Below, one piece after another: positions 32,809-40,547 of a stretch of 64,000 bases of DNA. The position numbers were made by a program, and so were the translations under genes. The DNA lies in NCBI GenBank assembly GCA_965276665.1, contig OZ255620.1:3348001-3412000 (forward strand), read 5' to 3'. Numbering within the stretch: the first letter of the stretch is position 1; every line of letters begins with the position of its first letter. The notes under the pieces were generated by a model, which ran no database searches, was not told where the DNA came from, and worked only from the letters and a program-made list of their open reading frames with translations. This DNA is from CAWGJC01 sp965276665 (GTDB lineage Bacteria > Pseudomonadota > Alphaproteobacteria > Acetobacterales > Acetobacteraceae).

Positions 32809-33837
32809 ATGTCTGACGCGATCACCCGGCGCGATGTGGCGCCGGGCGCGATCGCCGCCGACCGCGGCCGGTCGCGCCTCCGCCCGAGGCATCTGCTACT
32901 CGCCGGCGCGGCTCTCGCAATTCTTGCCGGCGCCGGCTGGTATGGCCGCAGCTGGTGGACCACCGGGCGTTTCATCCAGACCACCGACAATGCACGGGTG
33001 CATGCGGGCGATCTGCTGATCCGCATCGATCCGCGCGATTATCAGGCGGGTCTCGCACATGACGAGGCGGTGCTTGCGGCGAGAACCGCAGCCGCCGTCG
33101 GATTGCGGGCGCAGCGCGATCTGCAGAATGCGACCATCCGCCAGCAGGAAGCCGATCTCGCCGCCCGCGCCGCGCATGCCGCCTTCACCGTGCAGGATGC
33201 GCAGCGCTATGCCAGTCTCGCGGCGACCAGCGCCGGCTCGCGCCAGGAGGCGGAGCGCTCCGCCTCTCTCGACCGCGAGGCGCGATCCGCCGTGGCGGAA
33301 TCGGCCGCGGCGCTGGACGCCGCGCGCCAGAAGCTCAACGTGCTCGATTCGGGCATAGAAGAGGCCGATGCGGCGGTCGCGCAGGCGCGGGCCGACCTGC
33401 AGACCGCGCGCCTCGACCTCGGCTACACGGAGATCCGCGCGCCGATCGACGGCATCGTCGGCAACCGCGCCGCGCAGATCAGCACCTACGTGAAATCCGG
33501 CGCCTACCTGATTTCGGTCACGCCGGCGGCCGGCCTCTGGGTGGATGCGAATTTCAAGGAAGACCAGCTTTCCCGCATGATGCCCGGTCAGGTGGCCGAC
33601 ATCGTCGCCGATGTGCTGCCCGGCCATGTGTTCCACGGCCATCTCGCGAGCTTCATGCCGGGAACCGGCGCGGTGTTCAGCGTGATCCCGCCGGAGAACG
33701 CGACCGGCAATTTCATCAAGATCGTGCGGCGCGTGCCGGTGCGGGTGGTGCTCGACGGGGATAACGAGGATCTGCCGATGCTGCGCCCCGGCCTCTCCAC
33801 CATGATCGGCGTCGACACGCGAAACGCCCCGCGATGA
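32809..33837 (+). pseudogene. EmrA/HlyD-like membrane fusion protein with internal deletion
   Basis: The frame is open for 342 aa from an ATG behind GGAGGC. It has an N-terminal membrane anchor (residues 28-45), a long Ala/Arg-rich coiled coil (about 75-190) and the C-terminal barrel (RLDLGYTEIRAPIDGIVGNR onward). In EmrA relatives about 26 residues separate the T-D-N/D-A-Y strand after the anchor from the V-K-x-G-D-x-L strand; here FIQTTDN runs directly into ARVHAGDLL. The first half of the lipoyl-like domain is therefore gone, and the shared DNA residues at the joint suggest deletion between short repeats. It could still be translated but is unlikely to work, since its transporter partner is destroyed. 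Confidence 0.75.
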
Positions 33838-34195
33838 GCGGCACCTCCGCCGCTGCGGGAAGGCCGCCCTCGATCCTGCCGTTCGTGGTGATGTGCGTCA
33901 GCATGTTCATCGCCCTGCTCGACATCCAGATCGTTGCCTCGTCGCTGCAGGATATCGGCGGGGGATTACCGGCGGCCAGGACGAGATAAGCTGGGTGCAG
34001 ACCGCCTATCTGATCGCCGAGATCATCATGATCCCGCTCTCCGGCTGGCTCACGCTCGCCTATCGGGAGGCCTCCACCTTGGCCTTCGCCGATGCGTTCC
34101 GCGTGATCGTGCTGGCCTTTGTGATCGCGATCCTGCTGGTGCCGCTGATGCGCAAGGTTGCAGCGCCGAAAGCCCCGATCGCCGACGCGCACTGA
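33834..34195 (+). pseudogene. EmrB-like DHA2 family MFS transporter, two ends only
   Basis: The ATG at 33834 overlaps the EmrA-like stop. The first transmembrane helix is clear (ILPFVVMCVSMFIALLDIQI), then a shift of one base near 33970 moves the sequence to another frame (QDEISWVQTAYLIAEIIMIP, the conserved second helix). At about 34050 GWLT is joined directly to LAYREASTLAFADAFRVIVL, which is the last helix of DHA2 transporters, ending at 34195. About 400 of the roughly 510 residues are missing. This is a relic of a drug or small-molecule exporter. Confidence 0.85.
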
Positions 34196-34198
34196 CGA

Positions 34199-34261
34199 TC
34201 ACGGGAGATAGGCGCCGCCGTTCACATGCAGCGTCTGCCCGGTGAGCAGCCGCCAGCGCAT
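34199..34261 (-). pseudogene. C-terminal relic of an SDR gene
   Basis: Twenty codons ending at 34199 read MRWRLLTGQTLHVNGGAYLP. TGQTLHVNGGAYLP is the standard C terminus of classical SDRs of the acetoacetyl-CoA/3-oxoacyl reductase type (usual tail: TGQ-x-L-x-V-x-G-G). Nothing of the remaining 230 residues is present; the upstream DNA is the intact stop of the PrpD gene. It is a fossil, and marks one edge of the deleted region that includes the efflux genes. Confidence 0.7.
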
Positions 34262-34265
34262 CGTG

Positions 34266-35654
34266 CTACGTCGCCTGCGCGATCTCCGCGACGTCCGCCA
34301 CCGTTTCGACGTTCCAGGCGGCAGCGAGCAGTTGGGCGCCACGCTCGGCGCCGATTACCGGGGTCACGAGATCGGCGAATTTCGCTGCGATCTCCGCATT
34401 GCCCATCGGCCGCGCCACGCTGCCGATTGCATGCTCGACGAATTGCTCGAGCACCCGCCCGTCGTTCAGCGTCACCACGATACGGCAGGCATCGGGCGAC
34501 ATCCTCTCGTCGATCGTCGCCGTCACCTTGTCGCGCAGACCGATGGTCTCGGCATCATGCACCGCCGCGTCGCTGTATTGGATCTCCCCGGCGCGGCCGG
34601 CGATGATCGCCACCGCGGCCGAATGATACACGCTGAATTTGCCGTCGAGCCCGGTGCGCGGCGTGCGCTTGCCGGTGAGCTCGAGCACCAGCGGATGCAC
34701 CGCGAGATCGATCGTCGCGATGTCGGCCGCCTTCAGCCCGTGGGCGTTGCGGAGCTGGATGCAGCCGTCGATCGCCGGATGGATGACGATGCCGCAGGCG
34801 AAGGGCTTGTAGGTGTTGAGCAGGCTTTCGTGCCGTTCGCCGAGCCCGTCGAGAATCTCGCCGTAATCGCGCGCCGTGCTGGTGACGTTCGCCCAGCCGC
34901 GCTTCGCCTCGATCCCCTGTTCGGAGCTGGTGTAGCCGGCAGCGGCGAGCAGCGCTGCGGTCAGCCCGTTCTGCGCCGCGCGGCCGGGATGGAAGCTTTT
35001 GGTCATCGTGCCGAACATCTCGCGCAAGCCCACCGGCTGCGTCGCCGCGAGACCGAGCGCCCAGACCATGCGCTGCTCGTCGAGCCCGAGCAGCTTGCCG
35101 GCGGCGGTGGCGGCGCCGAACACGCCGGCCGTGCCGGTAATGTGCCAGCCCACATCGTAATGCGCTGGAAAGACGGCATTGCCGATGCGGCATTCCACCT
35201 CGACGCCGAGGGCAAGCGCGTGGATGAAGTCCCGCCCGCTCACTTTCCTGCCGCCCGGCCGTGATTCTGCGAGTGCGAGAATCGCCGAGGCGACCGGGCC
35301 GGCGGGATGGATCACCGTCTTGAGATGCGTGTCGTCGAAATCGAAGACATGCGAGCTGATGCCGTTGAACAGCGCGGCGTGCAAGATGTCGGTGCGGGCG
35401 CCACGCCCGAGAATGGTTGCCTGCGCCTTGCCCTGGAACGGGGTGAGCGCGCGCATCGCCGCGTCCACCGCCTCGTGCCGCGCCGCGCCGACGGCGCAGC
35501 CGAGCCAGTTCACGAAGGTGCGGACCGCGTGCTCGCGCACCGGAAGCGGCAGCGCCTCGGCGCGATCGGCGACGATGAAGCGGGCGAGACGCCGCGTGAC
35601 CTGGCCGGCAAGCGCCGCCTCGGCGGCGGCGGTGTCACGATCGTCGAGCGGCAT
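34266..35654 (-). CDS. MmgE/PrpD family protein (1 of 2)
   Basis: Protein of 462 aa, the family norm, from an ATG behind AAGGAGCA. The all-helical N-terminal domain has FVNWLGCAVGAARHEAVDAA near residue 48, FNGISSHVFDFDDTHLKTVI near residue 95 (conserved Asp-Asp-Thr-His active-site loop) and HYDVGWHITGTAGVFGAA near residue 163. The second domain contains TYKPFACGIVIHPAIDG near residue 285. Relatives include 2-methylcitrate dehydratase, cis-aconitate decarboxylase and iminodisuccinate epimerase, so the reaction cannot be fixed. It is divergent from a GntR regulator across a palindrome that is likely its operator. Confidence 0.9.
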   Translation of the reverse strand: MPLDDRDTAAAEAALAGQVTRRLARFIVADRAEALPLPVREHAVRTFVNWLGCAVGAARHEAVDAAMRALTPFQGKAQATILGRGARTDILHAALFNGISSHVFDFDDTHLKTVIHPAGPVASAILALAESRPGGRKVSGRDFIHALALGVEVECRIGNAVFPAHYDVGWHITGTAGVFGAATAAGKLLGLDEQRMVWALGLAATQPVGLREMFGTMTKSFHPGRAAQNGLTAALLAAAGYTSSEQGIEAKRGWANVTSTARDYGEILDGLGERHESLLNTYKPFACGIVIHPAIDGCIQLRNAHGLKAADIATIDLAVHPLVLELTGKRTPRTGLDGKFSVYHSAAVAIIAGRAGEIQYSDAAVHDAETIGLRDKVTATIDERMSPDACRIVVTLNDGRVLEQFVEHAIGSVARPMGNAEIAAKFADLVTPVIGAERGAQLLAAAWNVETVADVAEIAQAT

Positions 35655-35690
35655 GGCTTGCTCCTTAGGCGGGGTCTTGACATTCTACAT

Positions 35691-35710
35691 ATTGTCGGCA
35701 ATCCGACAAT
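35691..35710. promoter_or_regulatory. perfect inverted repeat, likely GntR operator
   Basis: ATTGTCGG (35691-35698), spacer CAAT, CCGACAAT (35703-35710) is a perfect 8-base dyad in the divergent gap between the prpD-like gene and the GntR gene. It matches the A-T-T-G-T-x...A-C-A-A-T pattern of many FCD-type GntR operators. A TTGACA (35677-35682) precedes it on the plus strand, and on the minus strand TTGTCG inside the dyad is followed 16 bases later by TAGAAT, a fair promoter for prpD. Binding here would block both directions. Confidence 0.6.
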
Positions 35711-35750
35711 CCGGGGGAGGCGCCATGCGAAGCATTGTGGACCATTGCGC

Positions 35751-36449
35751 TTGACGCATCCGCGCAACCCGTTCGAGTTGCTGCGCTCGGCGACGCTCTC
35801 CGGCCTGGTGCAGGAGGAGATCCTGCGGCGCATCAAGATCGGCGAGATCGAGGCCGGCGCGAAGCTGAACGAGCTCGACCTCGCCGAGCATCTGCAGGTG
35901 AGCCGCAGCCCGGTGCGCGAGGCGTTCCGCGCGCTGGAGGAGGCCGGGCTCGTGCGGCTCGAGAAGAATCGCGGCGTGTTCATCCGCGAGATCTCGCCGG
36001 AGGAAGCGGCGGAACTCTACTCGGTGCGCGCCGGGCTCGACGAGATGGCGGCCCGGCTGCTCGCGCCGCGCATCACCGAGGCCGAGCTGCGTGAGCTCGG
36101 CCGGATGCTGGCGGCGCTCGAGGCGGCGTCGCGCCGCGGCGAGGTCAACGCCTATTTTCCGCTCAACATCGCCTTCCACGACCGGCTGGTGGAGATGGCG
36201 GGGAACGGCGCGCTGCTCGGCATCTATCGCGGGCTGATCAACCGGATGCACCTGCTGCGCCGCCGCGGCTTCTCGCTCGCCGGCAGCTCCGATGCCTCGC
36301 ATGCCGAGCACCGAGCCATTCTCGACGCTCTCGCCTCGCGCGACGTCGATGCCGCGGCACAGGCGATGCGCCGCCATGTCGAGGGCGGCTATGCGCGCAC
36401 GGTCGGCGCCGAGACCCCACCGATGACGAAGAAGAGGAAACGCTCATGA
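35751..36449 (+). CDS. GntR family transcriptional regulator (FCD subfamily)
   Basis: Regulator of about 232 aa starting at TTG 35751 (TTG 35745 is an alternative; no ATG lies in frame nearby and no clear ribosome-binding site is seen). The helix-turn-helix has LAEHLQVSRSPVREAFRALE near residue 45 and the wing KNRGVFIREI. The FCD domain shows metal-ligand positions in AFHDRLVEM near residue 143 and HAEHRAILDAL near residue 185. It overlaps the second prpD-like gene by 4 bases (ATGA), so regulator, PrpD and MFS genes form one unit, with the other prpD-like gene divergent. Confidence 0.88.
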   Translation: MTHPRNPFELLRSATLSGLVQEEILRRIKIGEIEAGAKLNELDLAEHLQVSRSPVREAFRALEEAGLVRLEKNRGVFIREISPEEAAELYSVRAGLDEMAARLLAPRITEAELRELGRMLAALEAASRRGEVNAYFPLNIAFHDRLVEMAGNGALLGIYRGLINRMHLLRRRGFSLAGSSDASHAEHRAILDALASRDVDAAAQAMRRHVEGGYARTVGAETPPMTKKRKRS

Positions 36450-37825
36450 ACGTGACCACGCGCCCGATCGCGATCGCCGAGCAGCTCGGCGCCTGGATCG
36501 GCGGTATCGACGTCGCGACACTGCCCCAGGAGACGGTGGCGATGGCGCGCCGGCTGCTGCTCGATGTCGTCGGGCTCTGCATCGCCGGGCGCGCCGAGAG
36601 CTACGTGCTCGCAACCAAGGCGGCGACGGATCCGGGCGGCGCCTGCACCGCCTTCGGTCACGCCGGCGGGTTCGGCGCGTTCGACGCCGCGCTGATCAAC
36701 GGCACCGCCGCGCATGGCGAGGATTACGACGATACGTTCGAAGGTGGCCCCGTGCATTCCGGCGCCGTGATCATTCCCGCCATGCTGGCAGCCTGCGAGC
36801 GCGAGGCGCTGGGCGGCCCGGCGCTGCTGCGCGGCACGGTCATCGGCGCGGAGCTGATGTGCCGGCTCAGCCTGGTCACGCCGCGGGCGATCCATGCCGC
36901 CGGTTTTCATCCGACGGCGGTGATCGGCGCGATCGCCGCCGCGGGCGGTGTCGCCGCCGCGCTCGGGCTCGGCCCGGCGGCGACCACCTCCGCGCTCGGC
37001 ATCGCCGGCAGCATGGCGTCGGGCATCATCGAATACCTGGCGGAAGGCACCTCGACCAAGCGGATGCATGCCGGCTGGGCGGCGCAATCCGGTATCCGCG
37101 CCGCGCTGATGGCGCGCGCCGGGTTCGACGGTCCGCGCACGGTGTTCGAGGGCACGCACGGCTTCTTCAAAGCCTTCGCCCCCTCCCGCGCGCCCGATTT
37201 CTCACCCGTGCTGCAAGACCTCGGCACGGATTGGGTGATGGAGACCATCGCCTTCAAACCCTATGCCTGCGGCACGATGACGCAGCCCTATATCGACTGC
37301 GCGATCCGGCTGGCCGGACGGGGCATCGCGGCGGAGTCCATCACCGATATCGTCTGCGATGTCGGCGAAGGCACGGTGCACCGGCTCTGGGAAGAGCTCG
37401 CGGTCAAGCACGCGCCGCCGACGCCCTATGCCGCCAAGTTCAGCACGCCGTTCTGCATGGCGGTCGGTTTCTTCGACCGCCGCGCCGGGTTCGGCCAGTT
37501 CACCGAGGCCCGCATTCACGACCGCGCCGTGCTCGCGCTGACCGGCAAGATCCGCTACCGCATCGATCCGGAAAACGAATACCCGAAGAACTTCACCGGT
37601 CATCTGCGCGCGACGCTCGCAGATGGCAGTGTGGTGGAGGAGCGCCAGCCGCATATGCGCGGCGGCGCGCGCGAGCCGCTCAGCGATGCGGAGCTCGCCG
37701 CGAAGTTCGCCGACAATGCCGCGTTCGGCGGTTGGGATTCCTCCCGCACGAACGCCGCTCGGGACTGGTTCGACACGGTGTTCGATGCCGCCGATCCGAC
37801 AGGCGCCGCCGCCTTCCGCGGCTGA
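36446..37825 (+). CDS. MmgE/PrpD family protein (2 of 2)
   Basis: Second family member, 459 aa. It carries INGTAAHGEDYDDTFEGGPV near residue 90, with the Asp-Asp-Thr active-site loop, and AGFHPTAVIGAIAAAGGVAA near residue 151. FKPYACGTMTQPYIDCAI near residue 270 is the second-domain signature. It is only distantly similar to the divergent paralogue at 34266-35654 (for example HGEDYDDT versus HVFDFDDTH). Start overlaps the regulator stop. With the MFS gene 35 bases downstream it likely handles an imported tricarboxylate or amino-dicarboxylate-like acid; the reaction is not determined. Confidence 0.9.
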   Translation: MNVTTRPIAIAEQLGAWIGGIDVATLPQETVAMARRLLLDVVGLCIAGRAESYVLATKAATDPGGACTAFGHAGGFGAFDAALINGTAAHGEDYDDTFEGGPVHSGAVIIPAMLAACEREALGGPALLRGTVIGAELMCRLSLVTPRAIHAAGFHPTAVIGAIAAAGGVAAALGLGPAATTSALGIAGSMASGIIEYLAEGTSTKRMHAGWAAQSGIRAALMARAGFDGPRTVFEGTHGFFKAFAPSRAPDFSPVLQDLGTDWVMETIAFKPYACGTMTQPYIDCAIRLAGRGIAAESITDIVCDVGEGTVHRLWEELAVKHAPPTPYAAKFSTPFCMAVGFFDRRAGFGQFTEARIHDRAVLALTGKIRYRIDPENEYPKNFTGHLRATLADGSVVEERQPHMRGGAREPLSDAELAAKFADNAAFGGWDSSRTNAARDWFDTVFDAADPTGAAAFRG

Positions 37826-37860
37826 CGCACGCAAGAAACGTCGTAAAAGAGGGAAACGTC

Positions 37861-39264
37861 ATGGATACTGTCGCAGGGGCCGAACCGCTCTCCGGCCATA
37901 CCATCCTCGCCCGCATCGACCGGCTGCCGCGCTCGCGCGCGCTGGCCGGTCTCGTCGCGCGCATCGCCGCCGGCGGATGGTTCGAATTCTACGAGCTCTT
38001 CATGCCGGGCTTCATCTCGCTGGGCCTGATCAAATCCGGCATCTTCACCGAGAGCAACAAGGGCCTGCTCGACCTCCACAGCTTCGCGAGCTTCCTCGCA
38101 TCGTTCTTTCTCGGCATGTTCGTGAGCACCGCGGTGTTCGGCTTCGTCTCGGACCGGCTCGGCCGGCGCGCGATCTTCATCTGGTCGATGCTGCTCTATT
38201 CCGTAGCCCAGCTCGCGATCGCGCTGTTGAGCGACGCGGCGATGATCGACCTCGCGCGGCTGATCGCCGGCCTCGCGGTCGGCATGCAGCTCATCAACAA
38301 TGACAGCTACATGGTGGAGCTGACGCCGCGCGCCGCGCGCGGACGCTACATGACGCTCGCTTACGTGTTCATCCTGACCTCGGTGCCGGTCGCCGCCCTG
38401 CTCGCGGCATTGCTGGTGCCGCACATGCCGTTCGGCGTCGCCGGCTGGCGCTACGTGGTGTTCGCCGGCGCGGCGAGCGGCATTCTGGTCTGGGTGATCC
38501 AGCGCGGGCTGCCGGAATCGCCGCGATGGCTCGAAGCGCATGGCCGCGCGGCGGAGGCGGCGCGCACGCTGACCGAAATCGAGGCGCGCGTCGCCGCGGA
38601 GATCGGCAGGCCGCTGCCGCCGCCGGAGCCCGGGACGCCCGAGCCGACCCATGCGGAGGGACGCTGGACGGAGATGTTCGGCCGCTTCTACTGGCCGCGC
38701 ACCCTCGTCATCTCGCTGTTCCAGTTCTGCCAGCCGCTCGCGGTGTTCGGCTTCACCGCCTTCGTCCCCATCCTGCTCGCGAGGCAAGGCTTCACCATCG
38801 TGCGCTCGCTGGATTACACGCTGATCATCGTGCTGCTGACGCCGGTGGGCGCGCTGCTCGGCTTCTTCCTGGCCGAACGGGTGGAGCGGAAATGGCAGCT
38901 CGTGCTGGCGCCGCTGTTGATCGGCGCGAGCGGCATCCTGTTCGCGCTCTCCCGCAGCGTGCCGCTGATCCTGCTCACCGGCGGGCTGATTGCGATCGGC
39001 AACAACTGGATGACGGCGATCTTCCATCCTTATGCCGCCGAACTCTTTCCGACGCGCATCCGGGCGCGCGCGGTCGGCCTCACCTTCTCCTGGAGCCGGG
39101 TGAGCTCGGTCTTCGTCGGCTACTGGGTGGCGGATCTGCTCGCCGCCTACGGCGCGCCGGGCGTCTTTGCGATGATCGGCGCGGCGATGCTCGGGATCAT
39201 CGTGGCGATCGGCGGATTCGGGCCGCGCACCAACGGAAGAGCCCTGGAAGTTCTTTCGCCGTAA
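37861..39264 (+). CDS. MFS transporter (SV2/sugar-porter-like)
   Basis: Integral membrane carrier of 467 aa with twelve predicted helices and a central cytoplasmic loop near residues 215-275. The loop 2-3 motif is GFVSDRLGRRAIF near residue 95, and the substrate-side WFEFYELFMPG near residue 40 (with acidic residues in helix 1) is typical of organic-acid and aromatic-acid members. PESPRWLEAHGR near residue 217 is the usual inter-lobe motif. It follows the second PrpD gene, probably in the same transcript, and so is a candidate importer for its substrate. Confidence 0.9.
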   Translation: MDTVAGAEPLSGHTILARIDRLPRSRALAGLVARIAAGGWFEFYELFMPGFISLGLIKSGIFTESNKGLLDLHSFASFLASFFLGMFVSTAVFGFVSDRLGRRAIFIWSMLLYSVAQLAIALLSDAAMIDLARLIAGLAVGMQLINNDSYMVELTPRAARGRYMTLAYVFILTSVPVAALLAALLVPHMPFGVAGWRYVVFAGAASGILVWVIQRGLPESPRWLEAHGRAAEAARTLTEIEARVAAEIGRPLPPPEPGTPEPTHAEGRWTEMFGRFYWPRTLVISLFQFCQPLAVFGFTAFVPILLARQGFTIVRSLDYTLIIVLLTPVGALLGFFLAERVERKWQLVLAPLLIGASGILFALSRSVPLILLTGGLIAIGNNWMTAIFHPYAAELFPTRIRARAVGLTFSWSRVSSVFVGYWVADLLAAYGAPGVFAMIGAAMLGIIVAIGGFGPRTNGRALEVLSP

Positions 39265-39280
39265 CGGCTGTCACCGCGGG

Positions 39281-39309
39281 TTGCAGTTAATTCGGAAGCC
39301 GGCTTAACG
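39281..39309 (+). promoter_or_regulatory. candidate promoter and dyad upstream of the ROK gene
   Basis: The 88-base gap contains TTGCAG (39281-39286), a 17-base spacer and TTAACG (39304-39309), a plausible sigma70-like promoter. Overlapping it, GTTAAttCGG (39286-39295) and CCGgcTTAAC (39299-39308) form an imperfect 23-base dyad with 8 of 10 arm positions matching. ROK repressors usually autoregulate through such sites. Confidence 0.4.
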
Positions 39310-39352
39310 TTGAGGGCGCTCGGAGGAGGGCGCCCAAGCCGATGCGCCCGCC

Positions 39353-40531
39353 ATGATGAAGACCGCCGACCCCGAGCTGATGCGGGCGATCAACCGGTAC
39401 CACGTCATCGACGTGATCCGCCGGCACGGTCCGATCGCGCGCGTGGAGATCGTCGAGCATACCGAGCTCAGCCGCGCCACCATCTCGGCGATCACCGGCG
39501 CGCTGATCGAGGAAGGCATCATCACGGTGCAGCATGTCGCCGCCGACGCCGCCAGCCGTGGCCGGCCGCGGGTGATGCTGGCGCTGAACGGCAGCGCCTA
39601 TCACGTGGTCGGCGTCAAGCTGTCGCTGCAGCGGATCAGCATCGCGGTCACCGATTTCCGCGGCGACCTGCTGCGCGACCTCGCGATTCCGGTGCGCTTG
39701 GGCCGCCAGCCGCCGGCGGTGTCGGCGGATCTGGTGGAGGATGGCGTGCGCCAATGCGTCGCCGATGCCGGGCTCGCGATGTCGGACATCAGCGCGGCCG
39801 GCATCGGGCTGCCCGGCGAGATCGACGGGGTGGCCGGGATCTCGCGGGAGAGCCCGGTGCTCGGCGGTCGGCCGGTGCCGTTCGCCGCAGACATGCAGCG
39901 CCGCCTCAACCTGCCGGTGCTGATCGAGAACGACGCCAATCTGATCGCGCTCGCCGAGCATTGGGACGGCCACGCGCGCAACCTCGCGAGCTTCATCGTC
40001 GTGACGCTCGGGGACACGATCAGCATGGCGCTCTTCGTCGACGGCAAGCTCTATCGCGGCGCGCAGAGCATGGGCGCCGATCTCGGACACTGCCGGATGG
40101 CGTCCGGGTCTGCGCCGACGCTGAACAAGATGGCATCGCAGGAGGGCATCGCCGCGGCGGCGCGCGCGGCGGGGCTCGTCTGCGACGCCGACACGCGGCC
40201 GGCGGGGGCGATCGTCGCGGCGCTTGCGGCACGCGAGAATGAATCGGCGGCGCTGTTTCATGCCGCCGGCGAAGCGCTCGGCCTTATGCTCGCGAATGTC
40301 CTGACGATGCTGAATCCGCCGCTCGTCATCCTCTCCGGCGAGGGACTCGGCGCCGGCGGACGGCTCGCCGATGCGCTGCTGGCGGCGCTCGACCGCTACG
40401 CCCCGCCGGCGCTCCGCGCGGCAACGCGCGTGGTGCTTCAACCCTGGCGCGAGGAGGTCTGGGCCCGCGGGGCGGCGACCCTCGTGCTGCGGCGCATCTA
40501 CGAAGCGCCTTTGACCCTCCCCATCGGCTGA
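39353..40531 (+). CDS. ROK family transcriptional regulator (NagC/XylR-like)
   Basis: Regulator of 392 aa. The N-terminal winged helix covers residues 10-70, with VEIVEHTELSRATISAITGAL as the helix-turn-helix. The ROK domain follows from residue 80: AAGIGLPGEIDGVAGI near residue 143 and LIENDANLIALAEHW near residue 188. The region that normally holds the zinc-binding C-x-C-G-x-x-G-C (after D-L-G-H) reads DLGHCRMASGSAPTLNKMAS, so those cysteines are absent. It precedes the Gfo/Idh and ThuA genes by 16 bases and probably represses this sugar locus in response to a sugar ligand. Confidence 0.88.
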   Translation: MMKTADPELMRAINRYHVIDVIRRHGPIARVEIVEHTELSRATISAITGALIEEGIITVQHVAADAASRGRPRVMLALNGSAYHVVGVKLSLQRISIAVTDFRGDLLRDLAIPVRLGRQPPAVSADLVEDGVRQCVADAGLAMSDISAAGIGLPGEIDGVAGISRESPVLGGRPVPFAADMQRRLNLPVLIENDANLIALAEHWDGHARNLASFIVVTLGDTISMALFVDGKLYRGAQSMGADLGHCRMASGSAPTLNKMASQEGIAAAARAAGLVCDADTRPAGAIVAALAARENESAALFHAAGEALGLMLANVLTMLNPPLVILSGEGLGAGGRLADALLAALDRYAPPALRAATRVVLQPWREEVWARGAATLVLRRIYEAPLTLPIG

Positions 40532-40547
40532 GCGGAAGCGAGCGAGC

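Noticed and set aside
32809..33837. EmrA-like frame as an intact functional gene
   Set aside because: Although open, it lacks a conserved ~26-residue strand region and sits between two clearly broken partner genes.
32258..34261. Insertion sequence or transposon as cause of the decay
   Set aside because: No transposase fragment, terminal inverted repeats or target duplication are visible; the joints look like simple deletions.
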